Shown here piece by piece: positions 46,790-55,575 of a DNA stretch of 64,000 nucleotides. Both the position numbers and the translations under genes were made by a program. The notes below the pieces were generated by a model that saw only the letters and a program-made list of their open reading frames with translations, searched no databases and was not told where the DNA came from. Each line of letters begins with the position of its first letter. Position 1 is the first letter of the stretch. This DNA comes from a virus. The DNA lies in IMG/VR virus record IMGVR_UViG_3300044957_000763, positions 124,001 to 188,000 of that record; one strand, given 5' to 3'.

Positions 46790-47224
46790 ATGAGAAAAGA
46801 GGATGTCAGGAAGATTCTTCCTGGCGTCCTCGCCGGTGATGGCGAGGACGCAAAATTAGCAAAACTGGAAACAATGACATCATACGTTTATGTTGCGGTT
46901 CGTTCAGACCTTGCACCAGCGCAGCAATTGGTTCAGGCCGCTCACGCCACTCAAGAAAGTGGTGCGCAATTTGGTTGTCCAGAACACTGCCACATGGTTG
47001 TGTTTGAAGTGAACGGTGTTGATGGTCTGAAAAAATTCTGTGAGGTGTGTGGTAATGCGGATATCCAATATTCGCTGTTTTACGAACCGGATTATGACCT
47101 GGGATATACGTCAGCGTGTACTGAACCGATTACAGGTCTGGCACGCTCACATTTTCGTAGGTTTCAGTTGTTCGGGGCACAAATTCCAATTCAACAGGAT
47201 AAGCCATCCCGCCAGCCGGCATAG
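46790..47224 (+). CDS. PTH2-like peptidyl-tRNA hydrolase
   Basis: 144 residues; the domain begins at about residue 30 (SYVYVAVRSDLAPAQQLVQA). AVRSDL, QAAHATQES and the later NADIQYSLFYEPDYDLGYTS and TGLARSHFRRFQLF match short phage relatives of archaeal-type Pth2, where the first strand and the AAHA helix form the active site. Pth2 releases tRNA from peptidyl-tRNA dropped by stalled ribosomes. The 30-residue N-terminal extension is unassigned. A second PTH2-type gene lies at 54538. Confidence 0.65.
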   Translation: MRKEDVRKILPGVLAGDGEDAKLAKLETMTSYVYVAVRSDLAPAQQLVQAAHATQESGAQFGCPEHCHMVVFEVNGVDGLKKFCEVCGNADIQYSLFYEPDYDLGYTSACTEPITGLARSHFRRFQLFGAQIPIQQDKPSRQPA

Positions 47225-47975
47225 TAGTTAGATACAAAGATTGACCTGGCCTGAGTGTAAATGTTGCTAGTCGATATTTACCTTTAGCTGGTATCATCGG
47301 GGTGTTGTGGTAAATACCATTGACACCCCAAGTTACAACTGCTTTTCCGCCTCTTGGGCTTGCGTATATCACAACGCTCTTGGTGGTCTTTGATGCGTTT
47401 GTGACTGTCACTTTTTGAATAACACCGTACTGACCTATATTAGCACTTGGGCCTAGTCCGCCAAATCGTATCTTTACCGGATGGTCTTCGATTTTTTCTG
47501 AAAACACAGACTCTGTTGAGTCCATAATGCCAATAATAGTTTTGGGGTTGACGGTGTTGCCAGTTTTGCATTCAATTTGTACGTCTTTGGCGGCTGTGAA
47601 TTCAATGACACCACTAATTGTCTGACCAGGGAGCCATTGGTGGTTGATATTTACTTCGCGCAATACCTTGTAATTCTGAAAGAATTCTAGTACCGCTTGG
47701 GAGCCTGCCAATCCTGGACTACCGTTAAATGAGAATCCAACTATACCTAATATTGGTTGGCTTGATTTGAACTCAAATTCCATGGTTTTTCTACCGGAAT
47801 TCTTGTAGTGAAAGAAAATTCGGACTTGTTTCCCGGAGCGCACCTCGAATTGTGCTAACCGTTGAGTGGTAGCAATGCTTTCTGGCTTGTTCAGAAAGTA
47901 TAGGCTTTTTGTTTGTGCCCAAACCATACTGAGTGTAGCCACAAACACAATGAGCGTTATGGCAGCTCGTATCAT
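47130..47975 (-). CDS. Secreted beta-rich protein
   Basis: 281 residues with a signal peptide (MIRAAITLIVFVATLSMVWA). The mature part is beta-rich with two immunoglobulin-like segments (RLAQFEVRSGKQVRIFFHY; GVIQKVTVTNASKTTKSVVI). No catalytic motif. Could act in the periplasm or on the cell surface. The 3' end overlaps the convergent PTH2-like gene by 95 bases, which is large; one C-terminus may be shorter in reality. Confidence 0.55.
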   Translation of the reverse strand: MIRAAITLIVFVATLSMVWAQTKSLYFLNKPESIATTQRLAQFEVRSGKQVRIFFHYKNSGRKTMEFEFKSSQPILGIVGFSFNGSPGLAGSQAVLEFFQNYKVLREVNINHQWLPGQTISGVIEFTAAKDVQIECKTGNTVNPKTIIGIMDSTESVFSEKIEDHPVKIRFGGLGPSANIGQYGVIQKVTVTNASKTTKSVVIYASPRGGKAVVTWGVNGIYHNTPMIPAKGKYRLATFTLRPGQSLYLTTMPAGGMAYPVELEFVPRTTETYENVSVPDL

Positions 47976-48035
47976 ATCAACTCTCTTACGGAGTTTGATT
48001 TCGCCACCTGCAATCTCAGGTGCGATAAATGTAGT

Positions 48036-48311
48036 ATGGACGCAAATCAGTCAGATTTACATGGGGTTGTATTTGTATCTATGGACGGAATGCAGGCCAT
48101 GTACGTATCTGGAGAACTTGTGATGCAACAGCCTCAATTAAGTATTGAGGCTGTGTTAGAAGAATTAGGAGTGCCGTTTGTCTCACACTTTCTGTCTAGC
48201 CCATGCAACCCAGTGGTCAGACGAGGTGTGTTTCCTGTCAATTTGAAGAAGGTGATTCTAGAAGATGATATGTATTTTTCTAAAGGTATAAATGGTGATA
48301 GCTGTGGATAG
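48036..48311 (+). CDS. Unknown protein
   Basis: 91 residues (MDANQSDLHGVVFVSMDGMQ), beta-rich start, helical middle (LSIEAVLEELGVPF). Overlaps the next gene start by 20 bases, suggesting an operon of small genes running to the macro-domain gene. Not recognised. Confidence 0.5.
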   Translation: MDANQSDLHGVVFVSMDGMQAMYVSGELVMQQPQLSIEAVLEELGVPFVSHFLSSPCNPVVRRGVFPVNLKKVILEDDMYFSKGINGDSCG

Positions 48312-48708
48312 GTTTATGGATATTGAGATAGAACAAACATCTATTTACATTGTGCTATCTGTATTCGCGGCTCAAATACATAATGACAAATTGCCTATTG
48401 TGGTACACCAAGACGAAGATTACTTTTTGGTTGCAAAACGTATTAGTGAATCGCATTTGATTTATGAAGTTGCAATCTGGAGGACATGCGAGTTTGAGGA
48501 CGTACAAGGCGTGTTGTTTTCTGTGGCACATTTTCCTGGCATTGTCAACACTATTTACAGATATGAAGAATGGAACTCAATTCCAATTAATCAAATGGGC
48601 ACGCGCTCTATTTACGGACCAATGCATGGCATTGTCTCTACGTTCGCATACCCAGATGATGAATATGAGCTTTCCAGCTTCAATAACAGGGCACTGGGTG
48701 CTTACTAA
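48292..48708 (+). CDS. Unknown protein
   Basis: 138 residues, alternating beta strands (EIEQTSIYIVLSVFAAQIH, YFLVAKRISESHLIYEVAIW). No motif recognised. The stop shares a base with the ATG of the next gene (TAATG), so translation is coupled. Confidence 0.5.
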   Translation: MVIAVDRFMDIEIEQTSIYIVLSVFAAQIHNDKLPIVVHQDEDYFLVAKRISESHLIYEVAIWRTCEFEDVQGVLFSVAHFPGIVNTIYRYEEWNSIPINQMGTRSIYGPMHGIVSTFAYPDDEYELSSFNNRALGAY

Positions 48709-49172
48709 TGGAGTGGAGAGATGGTTGTGATTTTCTTGAATTAGCTGTTCAAGAAGGCATTGACAATATTGTGTTTAGTGCCAATTCTGTAGTTAACAAA
48801 CACGGTCTTGTAATGGGCAAGGGAGCGGCTTTGAGAATACGCGATGCCTACCCAGGTATTACCAGCGATTTTGGGAAGATACTTGACCGTAGACCTCCTG
48901 GTGATTATTATGTGATTAAGGTGAGTCGGTCAGAGACACCCAGTTCTGTTTATGCGCTACAAGTTAAGCGCAAATATCGAGACCCAGGTGATTTTGAGCT
49001 GTGTCGACAGTCTTTGCAAAAACTCAATCAAATACTCGGTGATTCGAGGGCCGTAATGAATTGTCCCTTGATTACAAACGGTGGTTTTCACGACGAAAAA
49101 GAGCGCGTGTATGAAATGATTGAAAATGAGTTAGAAAATTCACCAATATTGGTTACTAGATTTGATGTATAG
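48708..49172 (+). CDS. Macro-domain protein
   Basis: 154 residues. NIVFSANSVVNKHGLVMGKGAAL, split as FSANSVVNKHGLVMGKGAA, corresponds to the ADP-ribose-binding loop 1 (N....G.mgkG.A) of macro domains, and NCPLITNGGFHDEKE to the second loop. Such proteins bind or remove ADP-ribose or ADP-ribose-1''-phosphate. In a phage it could undo host ADP-ribosylation used in defence or tRNA-splicing by-products; this is inference. Terminates with TAG. Confidence 0.75.
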   Translation: MEWRDGCDFLELAVQEGIDNIVFSANSVVNKHGLVMGKGAALRIRDAYPGITSDFGKILDRRPPGDYYVIKVSRSETPSSVYALQVKRKYRDPGDFELCRQSLQKLNQILGDSRAVMNCPLITNGGFHDEKERVYEMIENELENSPILVTRFDV

Positions 49173-49186
49173 GTGCGATAAGTTGT

Positions 49187-49756
49187 ATGGTGTCTAATTC
49201 AGAATTGAAACTGCATGACGAAGAGTGGGTGTTACGTCAGTACGATGCTTTGGCCTATAGTATGGCAAGAAAGTATTACGCAAATGTATCCGCTTCTCAC
49301 GAATTGGAAGAACTTGTTCAGGTCGCCAGAATGGGCATACTCGAGGCCGCCCGAAATTTTGACGAATCTCGAGGTGTGAAATTTATAACACACGCATACA
49401 ATTCGGCATGGCACTCTTTATCAAGGTATTTGCGCAAAAACCCAGGATTAGTTCGCGTTACAAATACTGAGCGCGACGGTGTTCCTACTATTTTGCCGCT
49501 CTTTGCGTCTATGGTGAGTTCTGATACTTCTCACGAAGATATAGAGCGCAGTGTAATGATAGAAGAACTACTAGATTGCCTAGAACCAGATGAGCGTGAG
49601 GTATGTGTCAAAATGCACATGCATGGCATGAGTGCCAAAGAAGTCGCGGCATCAATGAGCAATCTAACCTCATACAAGGTACTGATTCTGAATCGAAGCG
49701 CATTATCAAAATTGAAAGACAGAGCGAAGTCCATGGGGCTCGGGGCTGAATTATGA
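49187..49756 (+). CDS. RNA polymerase sigma-70-family factor
   Basis: 189 residues. Region 2 is clear: AYSMARKYY, ELEELVQVARMGILEAARNF, RGVKFITHAYNSAWHSLSRYL (residues ~20-85). Region 4 is represented by LEPDEREVCVKMHMHGMSAKEVA and a recognition-helix-like end. Region 1 and most of region 3 are missing, as in small alternative or phage sigma factors. It would redirect host polymerase to a phage promoter class, perhaps the late genes. Its TGA overlaps the ATG of the first methyltransferase gene (ATGA). Confidence 0.85.
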   Translation: MVSNSELKLHDEEWVLRQYDALAYSMARKYYANVSASHELEELVQVARMGILEAARNFDESRGVKFITHAYNSAWHSLSRYLRKNPGLVRVTNTERDGVPTILPLFASMVSSDTSHEDIERSVMIEELLDCLEPDEREVCVKMHMHGMSAKEVAASMSNLTSYKVLILNRSALSKLKDRAKSMGLGAEL

Positions 49757-50751
49757 ACGACAAAATAGAATTCACATCATTGTTTTCTGGCTGCGGCGGA
49801 TTAGACTGCGGTATGCATATGGCCGGTCTAAAAACTGTCTATGCCAATGAGTATGACAAACGCATTACTCCTACTTATCGTAGAAACTTCCCCGATGTAG
49901 AGGTTTCCACCGGAGATATTCGGACCATCAGTTTTGCAGACTTACCAAATACTCGAGGCATTATTGGTTCTCCTCCGTGTCAATCATGGTCTGCCGCAGG
50001 CGCAGGCCGCGGCGCGATGGACCCTCGAGGAAAACTGTTCTACGTTTATTGTGATATTATTGCAGCTAAGAAACCTGAGTTTTTTGTTGCAGAAAATGTC
50101 TCAGGCATGTTGCAGGGCAAAAAAGTTGAGGCGTTTCAGTACTTGATTGGTCAGTTAAAGAGTTGTGGTTACCATGTTGCCTACAAGTTGGTTGATTGTG
50201 CAGACTATGGCGTGCCTCAAAATCGAGACCGAGTTTTCATTGTTGGGCTGCGCAATGACACTTATGATTCGGAGTTCGTCTTTCCTGAACCAACACACAT
50301 TGGGAATCATATGACTCTACAAGATGCTATTGGAGACCTCGGTGCACCACAAGAATTGAGTCAAAATCGCAACAACCAGTGGGATTCGTTTAATCACGAA
50401 TATTCATCAGGAACATGGTCGCCGCATTTTATGAGCAGGCAACGAGTGCGCTCGTGGAATGAATGTTCTTACACCATACCAGCTACCGGTCGTCATGTTC
50501 CGTTGCACCCAAGTGCCAATAAGATGATTCCAGCAGGTACAGATAAGTATGTGTTTGACCCAAATACCCCTTGCCCGTATCGTCGCCTTTCTGTTCGAGA
50601 ATGCGCTAGAATACAGACATTTCCAGACGATTTCGTGTTTGAATACGATGCGATTGATGCAGGGTACTTAATGGTTGGTAATGCCGTGCCTGTTGAAATG
50701 GCAAGGGTTATAGGAACAGCGCTTAAAGAACGTATTGAACTAGGCAAATGA
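49753..50751 (+). CDS. DNA (cytosine-5) methyltransferase
   Basis: 332 residues, complete. Motif I LFSGCGGLDCGMHMAG, motif IV GSPPCQSWSAAG with the catalytic Cys, motif VI FFVAENV, motif VIII QNRDRVFIVGL, motif X AGYLMVGNAVP. It adds a methyl group to C5 of cytosine, probably protecting phage DNA from restriction. No cognate nuclease gene is adjacent. The target is not predictable. Overlaps both neighbours by 4 bases. Confidence 0.95.
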   Translation: MNDKIEFTSLFSGCGGLDCGMHMAGLKTVYANEYDKRITPTYRRNFPDVEVSTGDIRTISFADLPNTRGIIGSPPCQSWSAAGAGRGAMDPRGKLFYVYCDIIAAKKPEFFVAENVSGMLQGKKVEAFQYLIGQLKSCGYHVAYKLVDCADYGVPQNRDRVFIVGLRNDTYDSEFVFPEPTHIGNHMTLQDAIGDLGAPQELSQNRNNQWDSFNHEYSSGTWSPHFMSRQRVRSWNECSYTIPATGRHVPLHPSANKMIPAGTDKYVFDPNTPCPYRRLSVRECARIQTFPDDFVFEYDAIDAGYLMVGNAVPVEMARVIGTALKERIELGK

Positions 50752-52421
50752 AGTCACTGTCACTTTTCTCTGGTATTGGTGGCATTGAATTGGCACTGTC
50801 TCAAATTGGCATTGAGCCAGTTGCTTTTTGTGATTGGGAAAAGTACTGTCAGCAAATTTTGTCCCGCCACTGGGAAAGTGTTCCGGTGTTTGGCGATGTC
50901 AAAGAGCTTGATGTCGAGCAATTAAGGGCTTCTGGCGTATCTATAGATGACATCAAGATTATTACTGGCGGGTATCCTTGTCAAAGTCACTCTGTTGCCG
51001 GCAATCGCAAGGGTCGAGACGACGAGCGACATTTATGGCCAGAGATGTTCAGATTGATTCAATCAATCTCTCCAGATTACATCATCGGTGAGAATGTCGA
51101 AGGTTTACTGAGTAGTTCTGACGGTACTGTGTTTGGCGATGTGCTAAGAGATATGTCTTCGTTAGGATATCGCGTGGGATGGTGTTGTTATCCCGCCAGC
51201 GATATCGGATGCTCGCACGAAAGATATCGGGTGTTCTCATTTGGTTTGCGTGAAACACATTCTGGCTGGATGCCAGACAAAACCGTGGTGATGGACGCAA
51301 TTATGGCATGGCTGGCATATGCGAAGTGGCCAGCACTTCCTGGTTATAAGCAACGTGTTTATGAGCCACCACGCGTGATATTCGAAGACATTGACAAAGA
51401 CCGGTCAAAACGCGTAAAGGCAATTGGCAATGCTGTTTCACCAATGCAGATTTTTCCTATAGCATTGGCGTTAATGTGTCGCGGTGATATGGAATACATT
51501 GACTTTTCAGGTATTAAGCAAGATTGGTTAGAGGCTTGTGTTAATGTCAGAATGTTTGATAAGAAACTAGCAGTTCTTGAGGAATGTTTTCGACTTGTGA
51601 GAACAGTAATTGAGCAACCAATTGGTAAGACTTTTGCATATTTAGACAACGATGTGTGGCATTTAGGGACAAAGCCGTTTATTGGCAAACCTGGCCTTCA
51701 GGTGCCCAAGTGGAAAAAGTGGGGGTATATCTCACATGGCACTACTTGTATGGATTACAAGCACAATTTCAACACCACGACTTTGAGAGCACAATTCCCA
51801 CCATATCTCGGTGACAGACATCATGGTTCAGAACAATGGAGAGATATGGACGAAGCACTATGGCGCACTCCAACGTCTGAATGCGGCGTTAAGATTACCA
51901 GCTTAATGGACAAAGACGGTAATCCGCCGTCCAGGCTAGGTGTTACTACATATCGTCGCAACAAAGATGGCACTGTGGCAGTTCAGTCAGTCACACTCAA
52001 TCAGCAAGTTGCCATGTGCCACGAATGGGAGTCGGCACTTTGGGCCACTCCTCAGGCCAATACTACCACCGGAGAATTACCAGAGTATTTAGTGAATTCA
52101 AAGGGAGAGGAACCACAACCAGGCGAGAAAATGTATCGTCGTGATTCCGGTCGAATGGTTCAAACAGCACTTACTACACAAGTCAAGATGTGGCCTGGCG
52201 AGGCCGATGCGGCACCTTACTGTCCTATTAGTGTATTGTGGCCGAGACCCACTACGCATGAGTCGTCAGAAGTTATTGATTGTGTTTATAGTCCAAGCAA
52301 AACAAGTGACACTATAGAGCGCACCGCTCGTTCTGCCAGTGGCAAGCGTGCAATGATGAATCCTGATTGGGAAGAAGTACTTATGGGATTCCCAATTGGA
52401 TGGACTAAGTTAAACTTGTAA
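50748..52421 (+). CDS. Second DNA (cytosine-5) methyltransferase with C-terminal extension
   Basis: 557 residues. N-terminal ~240 residues are a C5 enzyme: SLFSGIGGIELALSQIG, GGYPCQSHSVAGNRKG, IIGENVEGLL, CSHERYRVFSFGL, KAIGNAVSP. The remaining ~315 residues contain four W-x-T/P-type boxes (LWRTPTSECG, LWATPQANTT, LWPRPTTHES) and end MMNPDWEEVLMGFPIGWTKL, a C-terminus known from phage methyltransferases. Note the catalytic domain is compact with a small target-recognition region, so the extension may supply specificity. Directly coupled to the first methyltransferase. Confidence 0.92.
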   Translation: MKSLSLFSGIGGIELALSQIGIEPVAFCDWEKYCQQILSRHWESVPVFGDVKELDVEQLRASGVSIDDIKIITGGYPCQSHSVAGNRKGRDDERHLWPEMFRLIQSISPDYIIGENVEGLLSSSDGTVFGDVLRDMSSLGYRVGWCCYPASDIGCSHERYRVFSFGLRETHSGWMPDKTVVMDAIMAWLAYAKWPALPGYKQRVYEPPRVIFEDIDKDRSKRVKAIGNAVSPMQIFPIALALMCRGDMEYIDFSGIKQDWLEACVNVRMFDKKLAVLEECFRLVRTVIEQPIGKTFAYLDNDVWHLGTKPFIGKPGLQVPKWKKWGYISHGTTCMDYKHNFNTTTLRAQFPPYLGDRHHGSEQWRDMDEALWRTPTSECGVKITSLMDKDGNPPSRLGVTTYRRNKDGTVAVQSVTLNQQVAMCHEWESALWATPQANTTTGELPEYLVNSKGEEPQPGEKMYRRDSGRMVQTALTTQVKMWPGEADAAPYCPISVLWPRPTTHESSEVIDCVYSPSKTSDTIERTARSASGKRAMMNPDWEEVLMGFPIGWTKLNL

Positions 52422-52430
52422 AATTGTAGT

Positions 52431-52730
52431 ATGTACGACGATGACTCTTTGTTTTTACCACATGCACGAGACATGCTAGATATTGAAATGTCTAGTACGT
52501 TTAAGCAAGCTAAAGTTATTCTATCTGAAACAGCAGAAAAACTTAATAGTCTGGGTGTTTGTTATGTTCTCAAATTTTGTGAAAGTGAACATAATGATTA
52601 TGATAATTCTGTGTCCATGCACATAGCATGTAAGTGTAGTGAAATGACTGTGGCTAACGCAGGGGCACTACTGGAGTATGAGCAACAGAGATTTGTTGAG
52701 TTTATAGATGGTGCGCGTGATGATTCTTGA
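52431..52730 (+). CDS. Unknown protein
   Basis: 99 residues, helical (FKQAKVILSETAEKLNSLG) with a Cys/His-containing strand region (YVLKFCESEHND, HIACKCSEM). TAAAAT lies 6 bases before the ATG, suggesting a new leaderless transcript after the methyltransferase operon. Not recognised. Confidence 0.5.
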   Translation: MYDDDSLFLPHARDMLDIEMSSTFKQAKVILSETAEKLNSLGVCYVLKFCESEHNDYDNSVSMHIACKCSEMTVANAGALLEYEQQRFVEFIDGARDDS

Positions 52731-53091
52731 CTATATTAAGAGATTACTAAAACAATATCCTCCAGTTCCACGCTCGCGTTTCAACACCGAGTCTAAAGGT
52801 GATATGACGATTACTACGGGCAACTTTACTGTAGGGACGTCAGGAGGTATTACATTTACGTCAAATCCCAATACCACATTGAAAATGTCTCCTATGCCAA
52901 TAGACCGATTAGTGTCTAGTGTTGCAAACAAAATAGACAACAAAAGTCTCTCAGATTACGAATTTCGAGAGTGGTTGCGCGATAATTTAAGTAGCTGTGA
53001 ATATCAATCTGAAAATAGTCCGCGTAAATATACCAAGCCGGACGACACAAGACCAATTTCAGTTATAGACGCAATGTTAGAGGTGAAATAA
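52720..53091 (+). CDS. Unknown protein
   Basis: 123 residues (MILDYIKRLLKQYPPVPRSR). A Thr/Gly-rich beta stretch (MTITTGNFTVGTSGGITFTS) sits between a helical N-terminus and a charged C-terminus. It overlaps the upstream gene by 11 bases and its TAA abuts the next ATG, so it is part of an operon. Not recognised. Confidence 0.5.
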   Translation: MILDYIKRLLKQYPPVPRSRFNTESKGDMTITTGNFTVGTSGGITFTSNPNTTLKMSPMPIDRLVSSVANKIDNKSLSDYEFREWLRDNLSSCEYQSENSPRKYTKPDDTRPISVIDAMLEVK

Positions 53092-53664
53092 ATGACAGTA
53101 ATTGGTGTAAGTGGTAAGAAGCGTTCTGGCAAAGACACGTTCTTTCAAATGCTCGAGAAACACAGTAGTGTTCCTGTTTATCGTTTGGCTTTCGCAGACA
53201 CGTTGAAAAACGAAATTTATGAAATGATTCTCAAACCAGATGGGCTAGAACGCTCAATGCTTGATAATGATGAGACAAAAGAGCAGTTTAGAATATTGCT
53301 TCAGTGGTGGGGCACAGAGTATCGTCGCAGACTTTTCAGAGATGATTATTGGCTTGTTAAGTTGTCGGAGCAGCTTGAGCCATACAAAGACCAAGATGTA
53401 ATTGTAGTAGTGACAGATGTGCGATTTCCAAATGAATTCAATTTCATTAAGTCTATTGGGGGGTTAATGGTCAGGATTTCAAGACCTGGGCTTACAAGTT
53501 CAACAGACTCTCATGTGTCAGAAATTGCTCTCGATGATGAGAAAGGGTTCGATACGTTTGTTGACAACAACGGTACACTAGAACAATTTGAAAGTATTGT
53601 TCAGGCTTATATTGGCGCACTTAATCGTGGTGCGAGTTGTTTAAGAATGGTGAGTGTGGTCTAA
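53092..53664 (+). CDS. Deoxynucleoside monophosphate kinase
   Basis: 190 residues. P-loop GVSGKKRSGKDTFFQML (residues 5-21) and a lid-like segment with Arg pairs (EYRRRLFRDDYWLVKL), as in phage T4 gp1-type dNMP kinases. It phosphorylates dNMPs to dNDPs, completing the path from dCMP deaminase and ThyX. VVVTDVRFPNEFNFIKSIGG is the family's typical central motif. Confidence 0.88.
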   Translation: MTVIGVSGKKRSGKDTFFQMLEKHSSVPVYRLAFADTLKNEIYEMILKPDGLERSMLDNDETKEQFRILLQWWGTEYRRRLFRDDYWLVKLSEQLEPYKDQDVIVVVTDVRFPNEFNFIKSIGGLMVRISRPGLTSSTDSHVSEIALDDEKGFDTFVDNNGTLEQFESIVQAYIGALNRGASCLRMVSVV

Positions 53665-54170
53665 TCCGTTAGTTCTGGAACCGCACTGCCACACGCAATG
53701 CCAAATCCCTCGATATCATCTCGTGACGGATGGTGCATTACATTTTTGGAAAGATTGGCCGCAACGCCATCATCATCAATATCTCCGCAAATTGCAACAG
53801 AGAAATTGTTGATTTTTGGTTCGGCATTCATCAACAAATGTGATGCGCCATCGTCATATAAATCTGAGTCACGGAAGCACGCAACAAACTCTTCAGTTAC
53901 ACCCGCTGACATTTTGTTCATGTATTTCAACGCACTGCCCACACCTTCATCAAGTGCAATAATACACAATCGTGCGTGGTCTTCGTTTTCGATTGCTTCG
54001 ATAATACTGTCTTCTGTGTTAGTGTTGTTTACGACAATGGCCACACTGGTTTCTGGTCTCTCGTGAAGCGCAGAGACAACACCTTTGCTCCACGCCATGC
54101 CTACTTTATGGTCTTTGCCTGTTACAATAACACACAAAGTATGTTGTTTAGTTTGGGCGAATCTGCGCAT
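53661..54170 (-). CDS. Unknown protein
   Basis: 169 residues with Rossmann-like alternation (LCVIVTGKDHKVGMAWSKGV, SVAIVVNNTNTED, RLCIIALDEGVGSAL). Possibly a nucleotide- or ADP-ribose-binding fold, but no motif is decisive. TATAAG lies 6 bases before the ATG on the - strand. Convergent with the kinase gene, overlapping by 4 bases. Confidence 0.5.
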   Translation of the reverse strand: MRRFAQTKQHTLCVIVTGKDHKVGMAWSKGVVSALHERPETSVAIVVNNTNTEDSIIEAIENEDHARLCIIALDEGVGSALKYMNKMSAGVTEEFVACFRDSDLYDDGASHLLMNAEPKINNFSVAICGDIDDDGVAANLSKNVMHHPSRDDIEGFGIACGSAVPELTD

Positions 54171-54218
54171 ATATATCTTATACGCATTTTACAGGTGTGT
54201 CTCCTTCAATACACGAAA

Positions 54219-54530
54219 ATGAGATTGGTGAAAGAAAACATTTTAACACCTGAGCAAATAGAGAAAATAACCGAGGCTTTCGTCCATGGTCGCGCTTCGC
54301 AGGGAGAACCTGCACCTACAGATTCAGAACTCGAGTCCATTCTGTGGTGGTTTAATGAAGTCGCTCGAGGCGCAGTACTAATGCAGTGGGTTTTAGACGG
54401 TTCAATTGCGTTGAATATGAATGATAATATCATAGTATTTATTGGTATGGAACAAGACGAAGACACACTATCACCTCTCATTATGAAGCAATTAGAGTCA
54501 CTTGATTTTGATGGAGAAAATCAGGTATAA
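54219..54530 (+). CDS. Unknown protein
   Basis: 103 residues (MRLVKENILTPEQIEKITEA), helical with a hydrophobic centre (EVARGAVLMQWVLDG) and a small acidic end. Stops 7 bases before the PTH2 gene. Not recognised. Confidence 0.5.
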   Translation: MRLVKENILTPEQIEKITEAFVHGRASQGEPAPTDSELESILWWFNEVARGAVLMQWVLDGSIALNMNDNIIVFIGMEQDEDTLSPLIMKQLESLDFDGENQV

Positions 54531-54537
54531 GTCCAAT

Positions 54538-55047
54538 ATGGATGTTATTATTCGTGCAAAATCCGATGACCACTTGCCAGAAAAAACCAAACAGGTCATT
54601 GTTGTGCGCAAACTATACCCGGATGGTAAGGGTGGTCTGCGTAAAATCAGGTCTGGCAAAATAGCATCCCAAGCCGCGCACGCTAGTATGATTTGGTTAT
54701 CAAGGCGGGTTTGTGAGGCTGCATCACCGCCGCTTGAGCATATTGTTGGAAAGATGAGCGCATACCCAGGTGTTAAGTACACAAACAATTTTAACGACCT
54801 TGGGTTTACCACCGAAGAGCGCGATTGGCTAACTGGAAAATTCACCAAGATTGTGCTTGGAGTTGACACAGAAGAAGAACTGATTGCCTTGCATCAAAAA
54901 GCACTAGACGCCGGTCTTACATCTCATATTGTAACTGATTCTGGTCTTACAGAATTTGACGGAGAACCAACCAACACTGCGATTGCCATTGGCCCCCATA
55001 GTGCCAATAGAATTGAAGGATTAACCAAGGGGCTTAGTTTACTATGA
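54538..55047 (+). CDS. Peptidyl-tRNA hydrolase, PTH2 family
   Basis: 169 residues. VIVVRKLYPDGKGGLRKIRSGKIASQAAHAS fits the Pth2 N-terminal strand, active-site Lys and AAH helix (broken as VIVVRKLYPDG and GKIASQAAHAS). FTKIVLGVDTEEELIALHQKA and TNTAIAIGPHSANRIEGLT match the C-terminal half. Pth2 is typical of archaea and eukaryotes but recurs in phages. It recycles tRNAs from abortive peptidyl-tRNA, complementing the phage tmRNA. Its TGA overlaps the next ATG. Confidence 0.88.
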   Translation: MDVIIRAKSDDHLPEKTKQVIVVRKLYPDGKGGLRKIRSGKIASQAAHASMIWLSRRVCEAASPPLEHIVGKMSAYPGVKYTNNFNDLGFTTEERDWLTGKFTKIVLGVDTEEELIALHQKALDAGLTSHIVTDSGLTEFDGEPTNTAIAIGPHSANRIEGLTKGLSLL

Positions 55048-55367
55048 AACAAAGAGAGCGCAAAACTTGCACTGCTGATTTTGTCACCGGGGTGGAGTGT
55101 GATATTACTGAACAGCCTTGTGTAGACCTGTCTTGTTTTGAGGGTTCTTTGCCAGAGTTTGACTACGGTGTACTGAAGTATACTGGTGGCTATGGCAGTC
55201 CTTATGACTTCTTAGAGGTTAATCTAGATTTGCACCCCGACCTTGTAGTTGCACTCTTTTTACTTTCGAAACAAGGTAAAAAAATGGCCAGCAAGGATTG
55301 GTGTTACAAAACTCCTAAATTCAAAATTACCATTGAGGAACAAAATGAAAACGAAAGTTCAGATTAA
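55044..55367 (+). CDS. Unknown protein
   Basis: 107 residues (MKQRERKTCTADFVTGVECD), with several Cys residues (C9, C20, C26, C31 region) that may bind metal, then a beta/helix C-terminal part (PDLVVALFLLSKQGKKM). Coupled to the PTH2 gene by ATGA. Not recognised. Confidence 0.5.
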   Translation: MKQRERKTCTADFVTGVECDITEQPCVDLSCFEGSLPEFDYGVLKYTGGYGSPYDFLEVNLDLHPDLVVALFLLSKQGKKMASKDWCYKTPKFKITIEEQNENESSD

Positions 55368-55575
55368 TGACGCGAGCCAATTAGTTGGCATGTCTGTTGG
55401 CAACGGTAAGTCCGAACTTACAGAAGCCCAACTTCAAAGTATCGCAACCGGACTTGGATATCGCACTGCGCAAATCAGAGACACCTTTTCGATGTATGAT
55501 TGTATGTACGATACAAGCCGGCTGCAAATTCATGTAGACGAACAGAAAAAAATTACATCAGTCCGCGTCGGCTAA
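55345..55575 (+). CDS. Small DUF1257-/DUF2997-like or unknown protein
   Basis: 76 residues (MKTKVQINDASQLVGMSVGN). A beta-strand start, a helix (TEAQLQSIATGLGYRTAQI) and a final strand pair (RLQIHVDEQKKITSVRVG). No family can be named with confidence. It overlaps the gene before it by 23 bases and the convergent release-factor gene by 23 bases. Confidence 0.45.
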   Translation: MKTKVQINDASQLVGMSVGNGKSELTEAQLQSIATGLGYRTAQIRDTFSMYDCMYDTSRLQIHVDEQKKITSVRVG

